From: Sclerodactyla briareus
Taxonomy: Eukaryota > Echinodermata > Holothuroidea > Dendrochirotida > Sclerodactylidae
Reading direction: 5' to 3'
DNA: 64,000 nt
Assembly: GCA_026419785.1 (NCBI GenBank)
Contig: JAODTK010005867.1
Location: 206,501 to 270,500 of the forward strand
The notes under the pieces are model-generated. The model was given only the letters and a program-made list of their open reading frames with translations. It was not told where the DNA came from and made no database searches. Within the stretch, counting starts at the first letter, position 1. Each line of letters begins with the position of its first letter. The position numbers and the translations under genes are program-made. Below are positions 23,310 through 36,659 of the stretch, piece by piece.

Positions 23310-24560
23310 TTGCAGGCGCCGACGTGTTATGCTGTCTTATAGAGCGATCTTCGAGCAGGCTTGTTAGAGAGGCCACCGTTCGTCATTCTAGTGGCACATG
23401 CGACATTTCGGGTTCACTCGATGGGCGGGGACTGGTACGTAGCGTGAAACCTCGGTGTTCAGAGCTGATCTTGGGCAGCTGTCATCAGTGCCTCTGTCTC
23501 TATCTTGAGCACTGTAGCTGATGATTCATCGATAGGCGTCTGTATCGACGTTTATAACTGGGACCTGTCGGAGTGTCCGGTAGCAGTTATGCTGCCCAAT
23601 ATCCGTACACGCTTTACTGCAATCGGCCTTCGTCGCTTTCGCTTTATACCGTCGTGAGCACTCATTCCGCCACACAGCCTCTATAATAATAATAATAATA
23701 AATCTCGTCTTAATTAGCGCTTTTTCACGTCGAAGACATGCTCAAAGCGTTTACAGATATTACCTATCAGTGGGTCGTTTGCCCGTTGCTGCGATGTATT
23801 CCTGTTCCGGCGCACTGAGTGTCATAGTGGCCGCGACCCCCTCAGGCCCCTCCCGCCGTTGCTTCGTGGGATGTACAGCCGGTGCACGGCAGCTTTCGTG
23901 GTGTAGGCACCGTACATGTTCCCATCGTTTTCCTCATCTTGCGGTCCAGCTCAGCCAGCTTCTTGTGCGTCCAGTTATTATGCCCACCGTATAGGTGATG
24001 ACAGGCAGGGCGAATGTGTTCATGGCATGATCGTTATGCCCATTGAGCTTGGACTTGAGGATCTGACGTAGCTTCCTCCTGTACTTTGCCGATGCCTTGT
24101 CTTTGACCTCCCTCTGTTTTTTTTTTTTTTCCATTTTCTGCAGTTTGCCCAGTATTTGTACCCCTCGCTAGAGTCGGCATCTCTGATCTTTCCGACCGTG
24201 AGGCAAAGGCCGTCGGTCAGCTGGATTTTTCCACGGTGGATGATCTGCCTGGCACATTTATCAAGTCCGAACTTCACGGAGATGTTGTCGCTGAATACCC
24301 CAATGTTTCAATCATGCTGCGAGTTCATTCTCATTCTTGGCGTACAATTTCAGATCATCCATGTACAGGAGGTGGTGGTTGGTTTTATGGCCCAGCTTGA
24401 GTTGTATCCATGTATGGCATGCAGGAGCAGGTGACCCTCAAGGGGTGAGATCCACGCGAAAGGAGTTGAGGAGTGCAGCCCCCCCACCCTTGGGGGAATA
24501 TTCCACACTCAATCTTGATGTCGGCGAGGTGTTTCCCCCCACTGGTTGAGACGTGATCAG
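23310..24560 (-). mobile_element. R2-group-like retrotransposon, RT part (5' half of a split element)
   Basis: On the minus strand: a degraded motif-B region near 24430-24520, an intact catalytic box YMDDLKLYAKNENEL at about 24330-24375, KFGLDKCARQIIHRGKIQ near 24225-24275, KYRRKLRQILKSKLNG near 24040-24090, AMNTFALPVITYT near 24000-24035, a VLKIETEALMTAAQDQ block near 23465-23515, and a CRMCH...NDE zinc-knuckle start near 23370-23400. This is the order seen in R2-group elements and matches the element at 1-1810. The coding trace reaches 23310 and resumes at 20248, so the 3.06-kb transposon between them interrupts one retroelement. A short foreign tail is inserted at about 23680-23765. Not functional. 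Confidence 0.85.
23680..23765 (-). mobile_element. LINE/SINE 3'-tail fragment with (TTA)n
   Basis: Read on the minus strand: AACGCTTTGAGCATGTCTTC, then AAAAAGCGCTAATTAAGACG, then a TTA-triplet tail. This resembles the 3' ends of CR1/L2-type LINEs and their SINEs. It interrupts the R2-like coding trace, so it is a separate insertion. Confidence 0.6.
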
Positions 24561-25199
24561 GTCTCCATCGACTTCTCTACGAGTCTCGTTATCTTGGTTG
24601 ACCTTGTGTGTTCTCATGGTGGGATATCAGGAATGTGGCACTGAATCATATGCTTCTGGAATTATTATTGCATACTCGACTAACAGGACTGATGTATTTT
24701 GTATAATGTGGTATGGATTGTCTGGACGAAATGAGGTTTCACTCCTTGTTGGTTACGTTCGCTGATGCATTACCAACATTTCGCCCAGATTCATAGCTAA
24801 CTCTAATTGTTTCGTGTTGGGAGATACATTAATAGTCTTAATTGTGCCCCACACACAATAATTTATCAGAGTATGTAATTGCCGGCGAATTGCACAATCG
24901 TTCCTACCTTCTGCGTTTCAATTAGGTAATTTTGTGGCAGAACCTATCGATGACAACTAAACATTGATAGATCAAGCCGCTTTATTTCGCTTCCTTTCCT
25001 CCTCCTTCTGTATTAGTATGCCAGTATTCGCCTTAGTAGTTCCAGCCACCCAACATTTTAAAGCTAGGTTGGATCGTGATGCCAAGAGATTATTAACGTT
25101 TTGCTTCTTCCATTCTGCTTGTGGAGCTACGCGTTCCACCGGTTGTGGAAAAACAGGCATCATATTCATAACCTATCAATAGCTCATACGTTGAATGTG
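24561..25199. other. Unassigned spacer
   Basis: Frames of 70-72 codons (24553-24765, 24964-25182) show no recognisable domain. No repeats were noticed. Confidence 0.4.
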
Positions 25200-25216
25200 A
25201 ATTGATTGATTGATTG

Positions 25217-25251
<35 letters not shown>
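25200..25251. repeat. (GATT)n microsatellite
   Basis: Twelve to thirteen GATT units with one missing base near the start. Confidence 0.97.
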
Positions 25252-25252
<1 letters not shown>

Positions 25253-26740
25253 GTTTCATGTTCATTCTTTACCGACTGATTTATAACTCCACGAGTCCTG
25301 CTTTTTTAGCAGCATAATACAATATGCATTGGAGAACGTTGTGTTACACATAAGCCTTTTCACCATTACAGTTAATGGGATGATAATGCTATGTGTCAAA
25401 GGTCATTGGGGCACATTGGCTTCTCGACGTTGCACGCACAGTGCGCAAAACAATATTTCGAAACTCCTCTGACGGAAGTTAAATTCTAAAAGCACAAACA
25501 TGTCATGACCACTCCCCCCTCACGCTCACCCCATGCATATCAACAATAGCATTTGAAGAAAAATGGGACGGGAGACACGAATTGGTTGCGTTCTCGAAGA
25601 GTGGTGACAGTTTTATACCGAAGCAGGGGGTTGAACGTCTCCATCACATGTCTTATATACAGCGTATGAAGCTAGGCTTGTCGCAATGGCGATATGTCTT
25701 TGGAAAACGGTCTGGTTGATACTAGATTCATGTACTTCAAGTGCGATAGTGCACATGTAAATAAATAAAAGGAAAAACCTCTATCTAATTCACGACCTGA
25801 TTCTTACGAAGAGTTAACCCTAATGGAAACCACCACTCTTCTTCGAGACAACCGGAATATTTGAACAGTATGGTATGTGTCGAATGGGCCGGAAGTAGAA
25901 ACATTTCCCTTAGCGACAATATTAAATGTGATATATGAGTGTTACATTGGCGCACATAAGATAACCTGCGCCGCAAGGAAAAAATTGGAAACACATGCCG
26001 CGAATGACGTATCAGCTGTACTTATCTAGGATTGATTGAAGAGGTGCACACGAACTCACAAGGGATAGAATGAATAGGAAATGACATTGCACCCACGAAT
26101 AAGCGGACGACTTAGATCCACGGTCTGCCCGCGCCACTGACTCTGAAAGAATATACTGAAAAATGGCATGCGGACAGGCATTCTGCTGGTCAAATATCCA
26201 AGTATCGTTTTTTTATTGACTCGTATTTGATTCATCTCAAAAACGGGCGCATGTTAATCTTTTCCAATCAGTTTGATTCCAACTTAGTTTTCAATCCAGA
26301 AACACGTGAGATTAACCAGCCTAATATTATTGACATTGACATGTACAGAACATGTCAGTGTTAAATCCCTTATTCGAGGCACATTGTAGGGCCTACGAAT
26401 TCGTGCAAGACTGTCTCGTACGACGCCGACCGAAGATCCTTGCAGTTAACGAAATATTTTTGATTGTGCAGGAAGATTTCTTTTTTTTCTTTTTTGGTAA
26501 TTCGAGCGAGATTGGGGTGGTAGGTGTGCTAGTTCATCAAATCATAAATACAATTAAGTCTGGTTTGACACTTCCCCTGGGTACTTGGAGGAACTTTTTA
26601 CTCTCTTCACACCCCCCCCCCCCCCCGACGACATCTAAGATCCTCAGCCGATATTAACCGACTTTCAGTCCCTTCATTCCGATACTGCGTTTGTTTAGTG
26701 ACAAGAGATTCAGGTTTGACTGCCGACCGAATCTTGGAAC
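25252..26740. other. Unassigned spacer
   Basis: Contains homopolymer runs (T near 26480-26496, C at 26612-26626). I see no gene, terminal repeat or RNA gene. Confidence 0.4.
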
Positions 26741-26779
26741 TCTCTACGGGCATGACATCAACACAACAGTTTTTCTGTG

Positions 26780-26855
26780 AGCGCCACTTGGTACGTCGTT
26801 GTTTAGCGCATATAAATGCCTGTTATTATTATTATATTATTATATTATTTATGCC
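26780..26855 (+). mobile_element. Possible retroposon 3' tail with (TTA)n
   Basis: TTTAGCGCATATAAATGCCTG is followed by TTATTATTATTA with slips. It resembles the AGCGCTATATAAAT-(TTA)n ends of LINE/SINE families. It abuts the left edge of duplication copy B. Confidence 0.5.
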
Positions 26856-28243
26856 GTTGTAAAAGTAACGATGACTATTGAATCTAATGAGAAAAAAGGT
26901 TAATTTATTTGGTGCAGAATTTAGGAATATGTTTTGTACCGGATGCGCGTCCTAATTTTAATCCCGGTTAGTAAGCCGATTCTTTTACGTCTACCCGTTT
27001 TTTTATTTGAAGAAGGCTGTAGGTTCAAGTAACCTTCGATTACAATTACATTGGAATTGTTTCACACTATGCTTCCAAATCCAAAGAGCAACAATCGAGC
27101 TGTTGGAATAGGGTCTTGCTGGGGGATCTATTTCTAGATTTGAATACTGTGCCGTTTACTGACTACTGATACTTACCCATCGTGCAGCGTAAATTAATGA
27201 TCAGATAAATTTTTTTTGATAATCACTGATGACCAATCAATTCATTCACACGCAGACTGGGATAATGGATTCAATCAACGCAGCTGGTATCATCGATTTG
27301 AAATTCACCAGAAGATTTTGTTGAAAATATCGGTAGGTGGTTATTTGTGATGGTTGGCGTCATGCGGAGGCGAACCAGATCAATTTTGGCCTATGAAATA
27401 ATGGCGACTAATGCATCACTGTTCTGTTAGCTTCAAATGACATCTGCATTGTCTTTGTGAAATTATTTCATGAATGAACGTGGTTTGGTCAAGCCCTTTC
27501 GTGAGGCGCAAAAAACAATTCGCAAAATATGCGAACACGCGAATACGGCGGCATCCTGCAGAAGGTTTTCGAAACATGCGTGGGAGGTAATAATTCACAA
27601 GAAATTCGCAGTAAATTATATTAAAAAAAAAACGTCGTATGCTCCCCGGCCGGTCGTCTGGAAAGCCGGACATTGACGATGCGGACGTAGGTGATGATGT
27701 CAAATGAAAAAAAAAAACAATTGCCAAGTGTGAGATTCTCGCGCACGTCTCGCGAAGTTTGTCCGAACAACCCACATGAACACAAAGTCACACGCAAGAC
27801 ATTAGAATAAAGCATAAAAGAATGCTGAATTTCTTAGTTTACAGTTTAGATTTGAATAGGTGGTGAGCTAACATATTGGGAGGCCAGCGGATTCAATTGA
27901 CAGAAACGAGCCTGGCTATTAGTTACCGCATCGGGAACGTCTTTCAGATCCGCCATTTGGGTCGCAAATGGCCGATATTTGAAAGGCGTTTCTTCCGGAA
28001 CCCGGATAGCCGGGTCATGCTCTGAAGTGATAAGAAGGGGATAATAATCGATCAAATAGATTAATTTCGTTAGTCCCCTGCATAGCCGCTATCTGGGATT
28101 CAATATATGGCTGACACTGAAGAACACCTTTTTCAGCAAATCGGGGTTTTAGGGAAGAATATAGGAGAAAATTTAAAATCATAAGGTATTTTTTTGCTGA
28201 AGCTATCTTGTGTGATCCAGAGAGACCACCATGATGCATACAC

Positions 28244-28607
28244 CTGTCAATAGCCCAATAATGGACACATGCACTAGAACTACAAGGACAAACCAGCTCT
28301 CTACCTGTGGTTGCATTACATCTGTCAATAGCCCAGTAATGGACCACACTAGAACTACAAGGACAAGCCAGCTCTCTACTGTGGTTGCATTACACCTGCA
28401 GTAATGGACCACACTAGAACTACAAGGAAAAACCAGCTCTCTACCTGTGGTTGCAATACACCTGTCAATAGCCCAGTAATGGACCACACTGGAACTACAA
28501 GGACAAACCAGCTCTCTACCTGTGGTTGCATTACACCTGTCAATAGCCCAGTAATGGACCACACTGGAACTACAAGGACAAACCAGCTCTCTACCTGTGG
28601 TTCATAA
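28244..28607. repeat. ~74-bp minisatellite expanded in copy B
   Basis: About five head-to-tail units contain CACCTGTCAATAGCCCAGTA, a GGACCACACTAGAACTACAA core and CTCTCTACCTGTGGTTGCA; the third unit is shortened. Copy A has a single unit at about 3712-3780. Because the unit is close to 75 bases it stays in frame, which produces open frames of up to 119 codons on the minus strand with repeated residues. These are artefacts of the repeat. Confidence 0.93.
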
Positions 28608-30808
28608 TGCTAGATACCCGTCCCTTACAGTATTATGTCCAAGTGGTGCATATTACTGTATTATCTCTGTACAACTCTACAGCCTAAACAACATGATTCA
28701 TTTCATCCTCCTGCACACGACCGTCGTTCCTCATTTGGTGTTCTAGATGCAAATGTGTCAACGGCTCTTAGTTATTTACAGTAGTCGTTCCGCGGGCTCG
28801 GAATGTACTACAGCGGAAGATTTCAAAACTATCGACAAATTATCGACATAACGATTTACGTGAGGTATGAAAATAAGACACCTATCGTCGTTTAGCGCCA
28901 CATGACAATCTAATGATGACTCGCGGAACCATTGATTATATGCCATAGACCTACATCGTATGTAACGTAAGGTTGCCAATGAATACAAGTCGTTGACGTT
29001 TACAAACGCAAAATTTCTTCCCAATTATGTGATTTTGAACAGCTGTAACGAATCGTGACACCTTTCTCTCATACTTTAATTTGATTCTATTACATGAACA
29101 GATAAATGGGGTTAGTATAGATTATGATTAAATTCATAGACCTATCCAAAAAGCCACTCGATGACCTTCAGGGCAGCACTATACTTAGGGATAACGACCT
29201 ATGGAACTACTGAACATAGTAACTCTTTAGTTTATTCTCTACGTGGATACTTATTTTTCATATGATATATATCAATGTGAGTCGAAGTGTTTACTGTGCT
29301 AAACATGGGAACCAATAATAGGACCTCCCCCGACAACTAGAGCGTTAATTAGTTGATGCCTGTTCAAACGAATGATGCGATCGGATTCGCCCCCAATTAT
29401 CGCCTTGGTGGGGAATATTTAGACTGTATATACTTCGGGTGAATGAAACCACAGGAATGCAGTGACTTTGTATTTGAGTTGAAATTGTTATTACACACTG
29501 GGGCATATACAGGGTATCGTTCAATAGAATAAATATTGTACGGAATTACGGAACTGAAACTAATTTCAACACTATTGTCAAATAAGGAGAATAATAATCC
29601 TAGTACGGAGGTAGGTAGGTTTAGTGTTCTGACGCGTGCATGATGTGAAGCGTCTGCCAATTTCTGATACGATCGAAGCCCCCGTTGTTGATTCGATTTC
29701 TATTCCAGACGCGAAATGCCATGAGACAGTACACGGCCCGCTGAAGCAAGGACTGATCATCCTCGTTAGAAATTATTATCTGAGAGGCCTCAAAATTCGG
29801 AGCAACTCATTTCTTATTTCAGGATATAAAAACATGTGGGACAGAATGGAAATAGAAAACTAAAGGTGTTATAAAAAAAATAGCTCATGATCCACGAAGG
29901 AGTGATTTTACACCAATTCAACGAATTTCCTTGCCGCCTATGGAATTTCATGAGCAATTAATATTGTTCAGTGGATGCTACGAAGACGAATTCGCCTACA
30001 TGGTCTTCTCCGAGCCCCGAATACTCAGACTGGGAGTCTCACCCGATGGCACTGACATTAGAGTACTACATTATGACGAGTATTCGAGGCAATGTTGTGT
30101 CGTTGACGAGAATATTCTTGCAAATTGCGGACATTTCATCACTCTGTCTTGTTTACCTCTCACATGTGGATAGTGTATGTATGACATCAGGCAATAAATC
30201 AGGAAAATCTGCATTACACCAAGTAATGAGAATAAGCCTCAGGTCCACCGTCGGTTTCATGTTCATCTTTTACTGTACTCAAAGCGATCACGATGCTCTC
30301 ACAAATTTCACCAACAAGAACAGCAAGGTCATCCACGGGGGCAAATGCGATAATCGTATGTGAATGGTAAATCCTCGTCCCACGGTTTGAGGTAATTGCT
30401 AAGGTACCTAATGATCATTAACAACCTTTTGATATTTCCACGGCAAATTTAGATTAGTGTTCAAGCAAAAGTTAAGGTACATGGTCAGATGGGATGAAGG
30501 TGATGAGTGGTCAGTATCGTCAGCCCGGTAAAAACGTTACTGGTGTGTCAGAAATGTAGTTTAAAGTCCAAGGATCGGCTGTGGTCATATATAAAATGAT
30601 TATAACTCTTAAGAATGTAACCAAACATGTAATTGAGTCATTATGGTGAATCAATCAGTGGCAGCAACGGTTCGGGAATTTGGGGTGGAGTATAATTGAT
30701 TGTCCACATTTCCCATTTCCCAATATCCTAAACATAATTAGGCGCACGCACGTGGATGGAGGCTGGGTCTTACCGGGAACCTACCAATCGGCAGCAAAAT
30801 GTTTCCCC

Positions 30809-30935
30809 AACACACACACACACACACCACACACACAAACACACCACCACACAACACACACACACACGTACACACGCACACCTACACAACACACACAACC
30901 TACACACACACAACACACACAACACACACACGACA
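30809..30935. repeat. (CA)n microsatellite
   Basis: Imperfect CA/ACACC tract. Copy A has only a short ACCACATACACATAT stretch at the same place (about 8030-8045). Confidence 0.96.
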
Positions 30936-31594
30936 TATAGAGTTTGCACTTTTCTCTTCAAATGGACACTATTGCTAATGATGATCGAATATAATACATA
31001 TACAATATGCAATACGTTTGGGTATATTCGTTACTGACAACCTTTCTACCCACCAGACCCCATATCCTCTACCTACTCCATTTGATAAGTTAAAACAATA
31101 GGTCTCCTCTCATCATATAGAAAGAAATATGACATAGGGGGGTACCAAGGGGGATTATAAAATCAATCAGTTACCTGCGAACAGTCGGTACTGTAATCCA
31201 TAACGAAAAAACATTCCATATAATCGTGCACACTGATGAGGGATGGCGTTCAATATTGATGCCAGGGCATACGGGGAGGCTTGCGCATGAATTGCGATCG
31301 GTTTAAGCACGTCATCAATTTAAATTCCACAGGTGACCTACGGGGATTGATATTATCATATATATTCTTCATCCTACATTAAGTATTTCTTTCCGCCCAT
31401 TACCGTCGTTGGGGATTTCTTATACAGCTTAAGGGGGACAAGTATGTGGGATGCTGAGGCATCATTCTAAGCAAATCCGTCTGAAAAACGTCTGGGTAAT
31501 GGAATCACTTTAATCGGAGACCTCCCAGACTTTTCCTTTTTTCTACTGATAGATAGGCTTTCGATTTAACTGAACAAGGTTTCAGACGGTGCTA

Positions 31595-32077
31595 CTTAAA
31601 CCAAGAAGGTTGGATTTGAAGAAAGAAAAAAAGAAATGCCATGTACCAACATAATGACCTTTGACGCATTCATTACAGTACAATGGAATGTAAGTCCCAG
31701 GCTCCTTAGTAGTGAGGGAATGATAGAAGGAATCATTTGTCACCTTTAATACACTATAAACTTCGTTGAGTAAGTACAGTATTGGGTATAGTTTTAAGTT
31801 ACAATGGATGTATTCATTCATCGGCCAATTAAACCAGAAGGTATGTGGGCATTTTGAAGAAAAAAAAAAAGGAAAATGCCATGTACAAAATAAATGACCT
31901 TTGGCCCTATTGAAGATTCATTACAGTACCATGGACATGTAAGTCCCAGGCTCTTAGTAGTGAGGGAAGGGAATAATAGAAGGGAGCATTTGTCACCTTT
32001 AATACACTATAAACTTCGTTGAGTAAGTACAGTATGGGTATAAGTTTGACGTTACAATTGATTGTATCATTCATCGG
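31595..32077. repeat. Tandem duplication, ~240-bp unit, copy B
   Basis: Two units (about 31595-31823 and 31824-32077) share AACCA(A)GAAGG, the GTAAGTCCCAGGCTC segment, TTAATACACTATAAACTTCG and ATTCATCGGC. Copy A has one unit near 8700-8945. Confidence 0.85.
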
Positions 32078-32879
32078 CATATAATATGTATAATAGATGT
32101 ACCAAATATTGCAACAAGGTCAAATTCGTACCTAGTTGGTACATTCCGCGGATATATGGACGATAGATAGAGCGTCAGCGGTAGCTGGCCGGGTTTCTTG
32201 AAATATAAATCCAGTCTAATATTCTCAGGCTCTCGGTAGTCAAACATACTTTGTTCTTTAAGATGATTTCGCCCTTCAACCACATTCCTTGAAAAGGCCG
32301 AGCAGCCTAATCTTTCGATCACCTCCCCCCGTGTCACAGCTGCGCAAGGTTTTCGCCTAGATTCGCGTTATAGGTTTAGGTTTTCAGACTTGATCTAACA
32401 CAGCACATAGCACACTAGACTCCTGAAAGTAACTGTCTCGCATACTTGATAAGAAAAGGAGCGAGAAAAGCCGGCGAAGCGCCCTTGACTTATCGATTGT
32501 TTATATATTGTGATCTGTAGGGTTCGGCCACATATTTCCTAGTGAAGCACTGACGAAGCTAGGCCAAGGCATATTTGCCAATTTGACGCGACTTACAACT
32601 CATTAGATCTAATTGACACAAATGCGACTATATTAATGTATCTGCATCACCCGACACTAATCAGAGTCAGGTATGGAATCGGAGTGAATTTTGGTAATTG
32701 CATTAGAGAACGTTGTGAACCAACGAGAAGGGAAAGTCTATCGCGTCAAAACACTCCATACCAAATTATTCCGGTTGGTGGGATTGTTTTTATTAATTCT
32801 GACGGCCAGACCGTAGTTCTTAGTTGTAGAATATTCCGTATTTATAATTCGATGGATGCAATGTACAATTTTCTCTTTC

Positions 32880-34250
32880 ATCCGTGGAGTTCGTAAGTGC
32901 GCATCCTCAACAATACTAAAATAGTACAGCGACGTCCATACGGCAATTATCTTCTGGGCAAATCATTGTTCAAATTCAAATATTCGGCCATGTATGTATG
33001 TAACGATGCTAATTAAATAAATATAAAACAACTTCACAACGATGGAAAACATATGGGTCTGATGAAGCTTCGTAGCTGTCAACTGAGGTGGCATGTTTGA
33101 CCTGGCACACCGTTCCAAAGGAGGGCAGAAGTGCCGTTTATATTATTATTGCTTGGAGAACAGTAAAAATTGACGTTAAGAGGTACGTATTTAATGAGTA
33201 CACACCATGATTCATTACTGGTATGTTCGTGCAGATGTTTTTGCACGAGAAAGCGACGTGGTAATGCTATGTACGTAAAATAAGAGAAACATTCGACTAC
33301 GTATAACAACCTTGGTGGTATATGACGTACGCGGTATGGAATGTGAAGTGACAAAAAAGTGAAGAAAAAATCGAAAATATGTGCCAACATGCCGACATAC
33401 ATTCTGCAGCGAAGGACATCACGTTAGTATAATGGAGTAATAATGAGCGATCACCCCAACGAGGAACAGAATTTTTCACGAAAAAACTCTACGAAACACT
33501 ATTCAAAAGAACACAGAATTTACCAGTACAGTTATTGGTTCCAGATTCTTCCCAGATGCCAAGGTTTGCATTGCTTCCATAGGATAATCGTGAATAGAAA
33601 TTAGCAGTGCACACAATGGATTGATGTAAAAAGGTATCAATTTTCAATAAACCGAGTGCAATTTTTCTAGAATTGTCTCCTCATTCACTAGAGAAGCCAA
33701 TTATGAGTTTTTACTAAAATGAGGTAAATCTTACCGGACTGGATGACCACATTTTTGTTTCGAATTCGAATGGCCACCAAATGACAAATACGAATAATTT
33801 CTCGGGTTTTCTTTCCAATTCTCATGCCCCAAAAAACATATTTTTACACATATTTTCAGGTTGTCAAAAATCTGTTAGGTTTGGCAGCAATTGCGCAAGA
33901 TCACTATGGAGATTGACTCATGATAACTCTCAAGTTGCTGAGCTGTGAAAAGTGACTGGCTCAGCACTCCATTTTAACAATGAGCGACTCATGATACTGA
34001 TAAACCCGTGATTAAGCCTATATACACCCCAATGATATTGGCTCTGTTTCTCTTCGAGAGCTGGAATAATAATTATCTTGATGAACCAATCGGTTTCGAG
34101 CAGATTCACGATAATGAGTGTATATGCTGTTTACCTGTGCCTGCCATTATTTTCGGGCAGATGATCGGCGTTCGGGTATATCAAATTCCCAAACATCGGA
34201 CAAAGAAAACGAAAAATACAATAGGGAATTGTTGAGGTTGTTCACTCATA
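32880..34250. other. Copy-B-specific ~1.35-kb insert of unknown nature
   Basis: The copy A counterparts of the two edges are adjacent at about 9735-9760. No terminal repeats, target duplication or protein similarity were recognised. Confidence 0.55.
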
Positions 34251-36638
34251 GATTGTATTTTATTGCGCAAAAAGAATCGTGGGCATATTGGAATACGCAG
34301 GGAATCTCTCAACTTTGGAGTACGATAACTTTGCAACGAATGTCGTATGAGGACGGGGTTCAGACAGTAGATTATAATTGCTTTATTCTGTAGCATAAGA
34401 TATAGCGCTTTTAACCCTTCAAGATCTTCTATCTCAAAGTCCTAAAACTTTTATGGTTGTTCACTGGTCAATAGTGGCACTGACCAATCCACATGATAAT
34501 CAAACTTCCATTCTGGTGGGTAGAGATAACATGTTTGCATTGTTTCACATAGTAGCTCATGATGCCCCATCATCATAATTGACCTGAACGTCCTATTAGC
34601 ACAACTGGCAAATAATATCACCGACGAACTACCATGATGATCCAACCTAATCTGTAGAGATGCTATTGGCAGTCCTTGAGACATAAATGATCTTTTTGAC
34701 CTTGCCTTTTAAATACACAAAGATGTACCATGATCCGTGGAAAGCTGTGTCTAGGAGATGTGGTTCTTTATGCCCTCTAAAACGAGCATTTGAGAGGGCC
34801 GGAAAAGGCAACTTTTAGAATAATAAGAGGATTAATAAATGGATAATTTTTGTTTTGGGTTGTAGTAATGTGGTGGCTCCGTACGTTTGTGAGCACTGAC
34901 TGTGTTAATCCACAGTCGCCGCGTGTAATGATCGTGGTCATCCAACGAAACCGTATAGAGAGAGGCACCTCCGATATTATCTTCGATCACATCCCACAGG
35001 AAAGGGAGTGATCAAGAAAGGGGGTGGCGGAGGTGGGACCTATCAGGAGGTCAAGTTCCCCTATCGAGATACTAAATATTAAACCTTAAGATGCAATGTT
35101 TACAACCTTAAAATCAGAAACTTGAACTGATCATTAAATTGTTATTTACGGATCGAAATGTGTATTACGCAACGAAGTTTCATGCCATGTGTATACCAGT
35201 GACATAACATTTTAATTTTCTTTAGGATAGTACATCCGAGAGACAGAAGCGCTGTTTATATACAGTCGGTTCTGTCCCTCTTCATCTATACCCCACAGCA
35301 CGATCATTCTGTGATATGTTGGCAGTCCAGCAGCCCAAATGAATTTAGAGGCTAGAGGGTTTAGCGAAGCTTAGTGTCAGTGGCATCAGGACAGGCATAA
35401 CGCGATACTATAATTTAAATCGTTTGAACAGTCCAGAGACAAAGAAGATGAATGAATACGAATTGGGGCGAGACACTGCCCGCGAGCAATGCCTCAATGA
35501 GACGATAGGCCCATGGGAATGATTGTTTGATCAAATGAGTTGCCGTCTGTAGAGAGGCAGTGGAAAGATCTGACGAATATGATTAGTGGAATTATCTAAA
35601 ACCTTCCCTGATCTTTAACTTACCATGGAAACATCGTGATTATTTTGTCAAATGGCTGTTCGAGCGAGATCGTGTGTTTCTCGATTATTCGGGGACCGTG
35701 GAATCCATTTAAAAGGAGTTGGGTCTCTGGGAAGTCTTATCACATTTCACTAGGAAAAAGGGCTGAATCCGATTCAACCGAAAAAAGGGTTGTTTCTTAT
35801 AAAAAAATAAAAAGTTAAAACAGATGCCCCCGTCAATAGATATGTGACAGTACCACAGTAAGGAGGGGGGAGGGGGGGCTTAAGTTGGTACATGGGGAGT
35901 CAGAGGAGTCCAGAGGTAAAGAGATGTTAGAGGATATTCGATATACGTTTTGTTGGTATTAACTATACGTTCCATATAATATAAAGACAACTGGAAAGCA
36001 ATATAAAATAGACTAATCGCGCTCTCAACCTCAGGCAGACAGTAATGAATGAGCCAGATAATGATCGAACAATCGATACACTGATCATACAGTGATAGGG
36101 TCCGTTATTTTCTCTTATAACAATCAGTGGTCAATTAAACTCCAAAAAAATGATTATAGAACCGACAATGTTTCTAACAGGATCGATAAATACTGATACA
36201 TATTTTATTCTTTAAGGGCGAAACGATTGAAATGCCTAGTTATATTGATGTGGTCGAAGGATTATATTAAACAATATCTACATTATTTTTTGCAAAGTAC
36301 CTCATGTTAGTTTCGAATTTAGAAACGAAAAGGGTGACGATGGTTTGGTAGGCGAGCGCTAAATGCGCAAAAACGGCTGTGCCAGTATGACATTGTCACC
36401 TGGAGATAACCCACATGCTAACTGTACATCCACTGTTTGGTGTAAAGAGGCAACACTGAACTGCTCTGCATTTAACAATTCAACTACTCTTCCAATACAT
36501 AGGCATGCTGGGTAGTGTATATTCCGCCTCTGGAAATAGCTCGATGCACTTTCCTCCGAGGTGTCAGTGAGCAGTATGATATATCCCTCGTTGCTGTGTA
36601 AAGATACTTATTTATGTTGGTCAACTACGTCACCAGCA

Positions 36639-36659
36639 AAAAAAAAAAAAAAAAAAAAA
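36639..36659. repeat. Poly(A) run
   Basis: About 21 A residues where copy A has ACAACAAAAT (near 13206). Local expansion or the scar of a retroposed tail; no flanking duplication was noticed. Confidence 0.8.

Noticed and set aside
28015..28564. Minus-strand frames of 110-119 codons with repeated WSITGLLT-like and HYWAIDRC-like units
   Set aside because: They are translations of the 74-bp minisatellite, which is in frame by chance and single-copy in the paralogous segment.
30756..31037. His/Thr-rich frame
   Set aside because: Translation of the (CA)n microsatellite.
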